Positions 63,784 through 64,000 of a DNA stretch of 64,000 bases are shown piece by piece. The translations under genes were made by a program, and so were the position numbers. Origin of the DNA: Paracoccus sediminilitoris. Its GTDB lineage: Bacteria > Pseudomonadota > Alphaproteobacteria > Rhodobacterales > Rhodobacteraceae. The notes below the pieces were generated by a model. That model searched no databases. It saw only the letters and a program-made list of their open reading frames with translations, and was not told where the DNA came from. Numbering within the stretch: position 1 is the stretch's first letter; the number at the start of each line of letters is the position of its first letter. The DNA lies in the NCBI RefSeq assembly GCF_003259195.1, contig NZ_QJPK01000010.1, forward strand, positions 62,001-126,000, in the 5' to 3' direction.

Positions 63784-64000
63784 ATGAAAGACATAGAGGA
63801 ACAGCTGTTCGAGGCCTTGGTCGATGACCCCGAACCCGATGGCGGGCTGGATGGCGACCAGAAACAGGCCGAGCCGCGCAATTTCCTGCGCCATGTCGCG
63901 GCGCTGTCGGGGTCCAAGCTGGGCGATGGGCTGGTCGATGCCAAGCTGGTGCTCTCCTGGCTGCTGACGCATCTGGGTGCGGGGTCGGTCTTCATCGGCC
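63784..64000 (+). CDS. MFS-type transporter, 5' part only
   Basis: Starts at ATG 63784 and runs off the window after 72 codons. A soluble, acidic N-terminus (about 1-40, KDIEEQLFEALVDDPEPDGG) leads into FLRHVAALSGSKLGDGLVDA and the first hydrophobic helix (KLVLSWLLTHLGAGSVFIG). This start is typical of an MFS group found next to thrS in Rhodobacterales. Substrate and full length cannot be judged. Confidence 0.65.
   Translation, partial: MKDIEEQLFEALVDDPEPDGGLDGDQKQAEPRNFLRHVAALSGSKLGDGLVDAKLVLSWLLTHLGAGSVFIG

Noticed and set aside
1..64000. CRISPR arrays, tRNA or rRNA genes, insertion sequences, prophage and attachment sites
   Set aside because: No regularly spaced repeats, cloverleaf-like gaps, transposase or integrase motifs, or compositional islands were seen in any gap.

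Overview
The window is a high-GC chromosomal segment of an alphaproteobacterium. It is most likely a member of the Rhodobacteraceae close to Paracoccus. Reasons: the order ftsW-murG-murC-DUF2484-murB-ddl-ftsQ-ftsA-ftsZ-lpxC-bamD-recN, an RNase E with an acidic insertion in its S1 domain, an FtsZ ending in [11 protein letters not shown], a ScfR-type regulator, a DUF2125 protein, a ROK-controlled frcBCA fructose transporter and several small Rhodobacterales-type proteins. Almost everything looks like core chromosome. I see no insertion sequence, prophage, CRISPR array, tRNA or rRNA.

Layout. 1-6.6 kb: end of yciB, an alpha/beta hydrolase, a SRAP DNA-protein crosslink protein, rne with a long leader, ccdA and a DUF1989 protein. 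6.7-21.1 kb: peptidoglycan, division and outer-membrane block, tightly packed with 1- to 13-base overlaps and running through lpxC, bamD and recN. 21.1-28.3 kb: minus-strand valine catabolism block (mmsB, 3-hydroxyisobutyryl-CoA hydrolase, acyl-CoA dehydrogenase, mmsA) interrupted by a GCS2 ligase gene, with a divergent LysR regulator. 28.3-33.8 kb: CBS protein, coaD, FAH hydrolase, a bactofilin/M23 pair and a ScfR regulator. 33.8-44.1 kb: MFS exporter, msrA, dnaB, pyrE-pyrC, small Met-rich protein, SDR, gap, a 47-residue membrane peptide, an isolated fliG and purB. 44.3-53.1 kb: YihY protein, SMR transporter, a MotB/OmpA plus MotA/TolQ pair, ChaC, DUF2125, tyrC-hisC. 53.2-64 kb: rpsD, frcR-frcBCA, MFS exporter, FrnE-like thiol oxidoreductase, a decayed acyl-CoA ligase, a cold-shock gene, thrS and the start of another MFS gene.

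How the parts connect. The division block supplies lipid II synthesis and export (MurC, MurB, Ddl, MurG, FtsW), the Z-ring (FtsQ, FtsA, FtsZ) and outer-membrane assembly (LpxC, BamD). The valine genes carry isobutyryl-CoA to propionyl-CoA. An exact TTTGCAAA box lies beside mmsA and another, with a partial second copy, lies in the promoter of the ScfR gene 6 kb away, so one acyl-CoA-responsive regulator may control both. The frc genes form a complete fructose-type importer with its own repressor and a palindrome between them.

Most worth following up: the MotA/TolQ-MotB/OmpA pair with a very long periplasmic coiled coil, the orphan FliG 3.7 kb from it, the ScfR-box pair, two DnaA-box-like 9-mers in front of dnaB, and inverted repeats in the ftsA-ftsZ gap. 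Starts were chosen by Shine-Dalgarno match, overlap with neighbours and family N-termini. All functions are read from sequence motifs without database searches.
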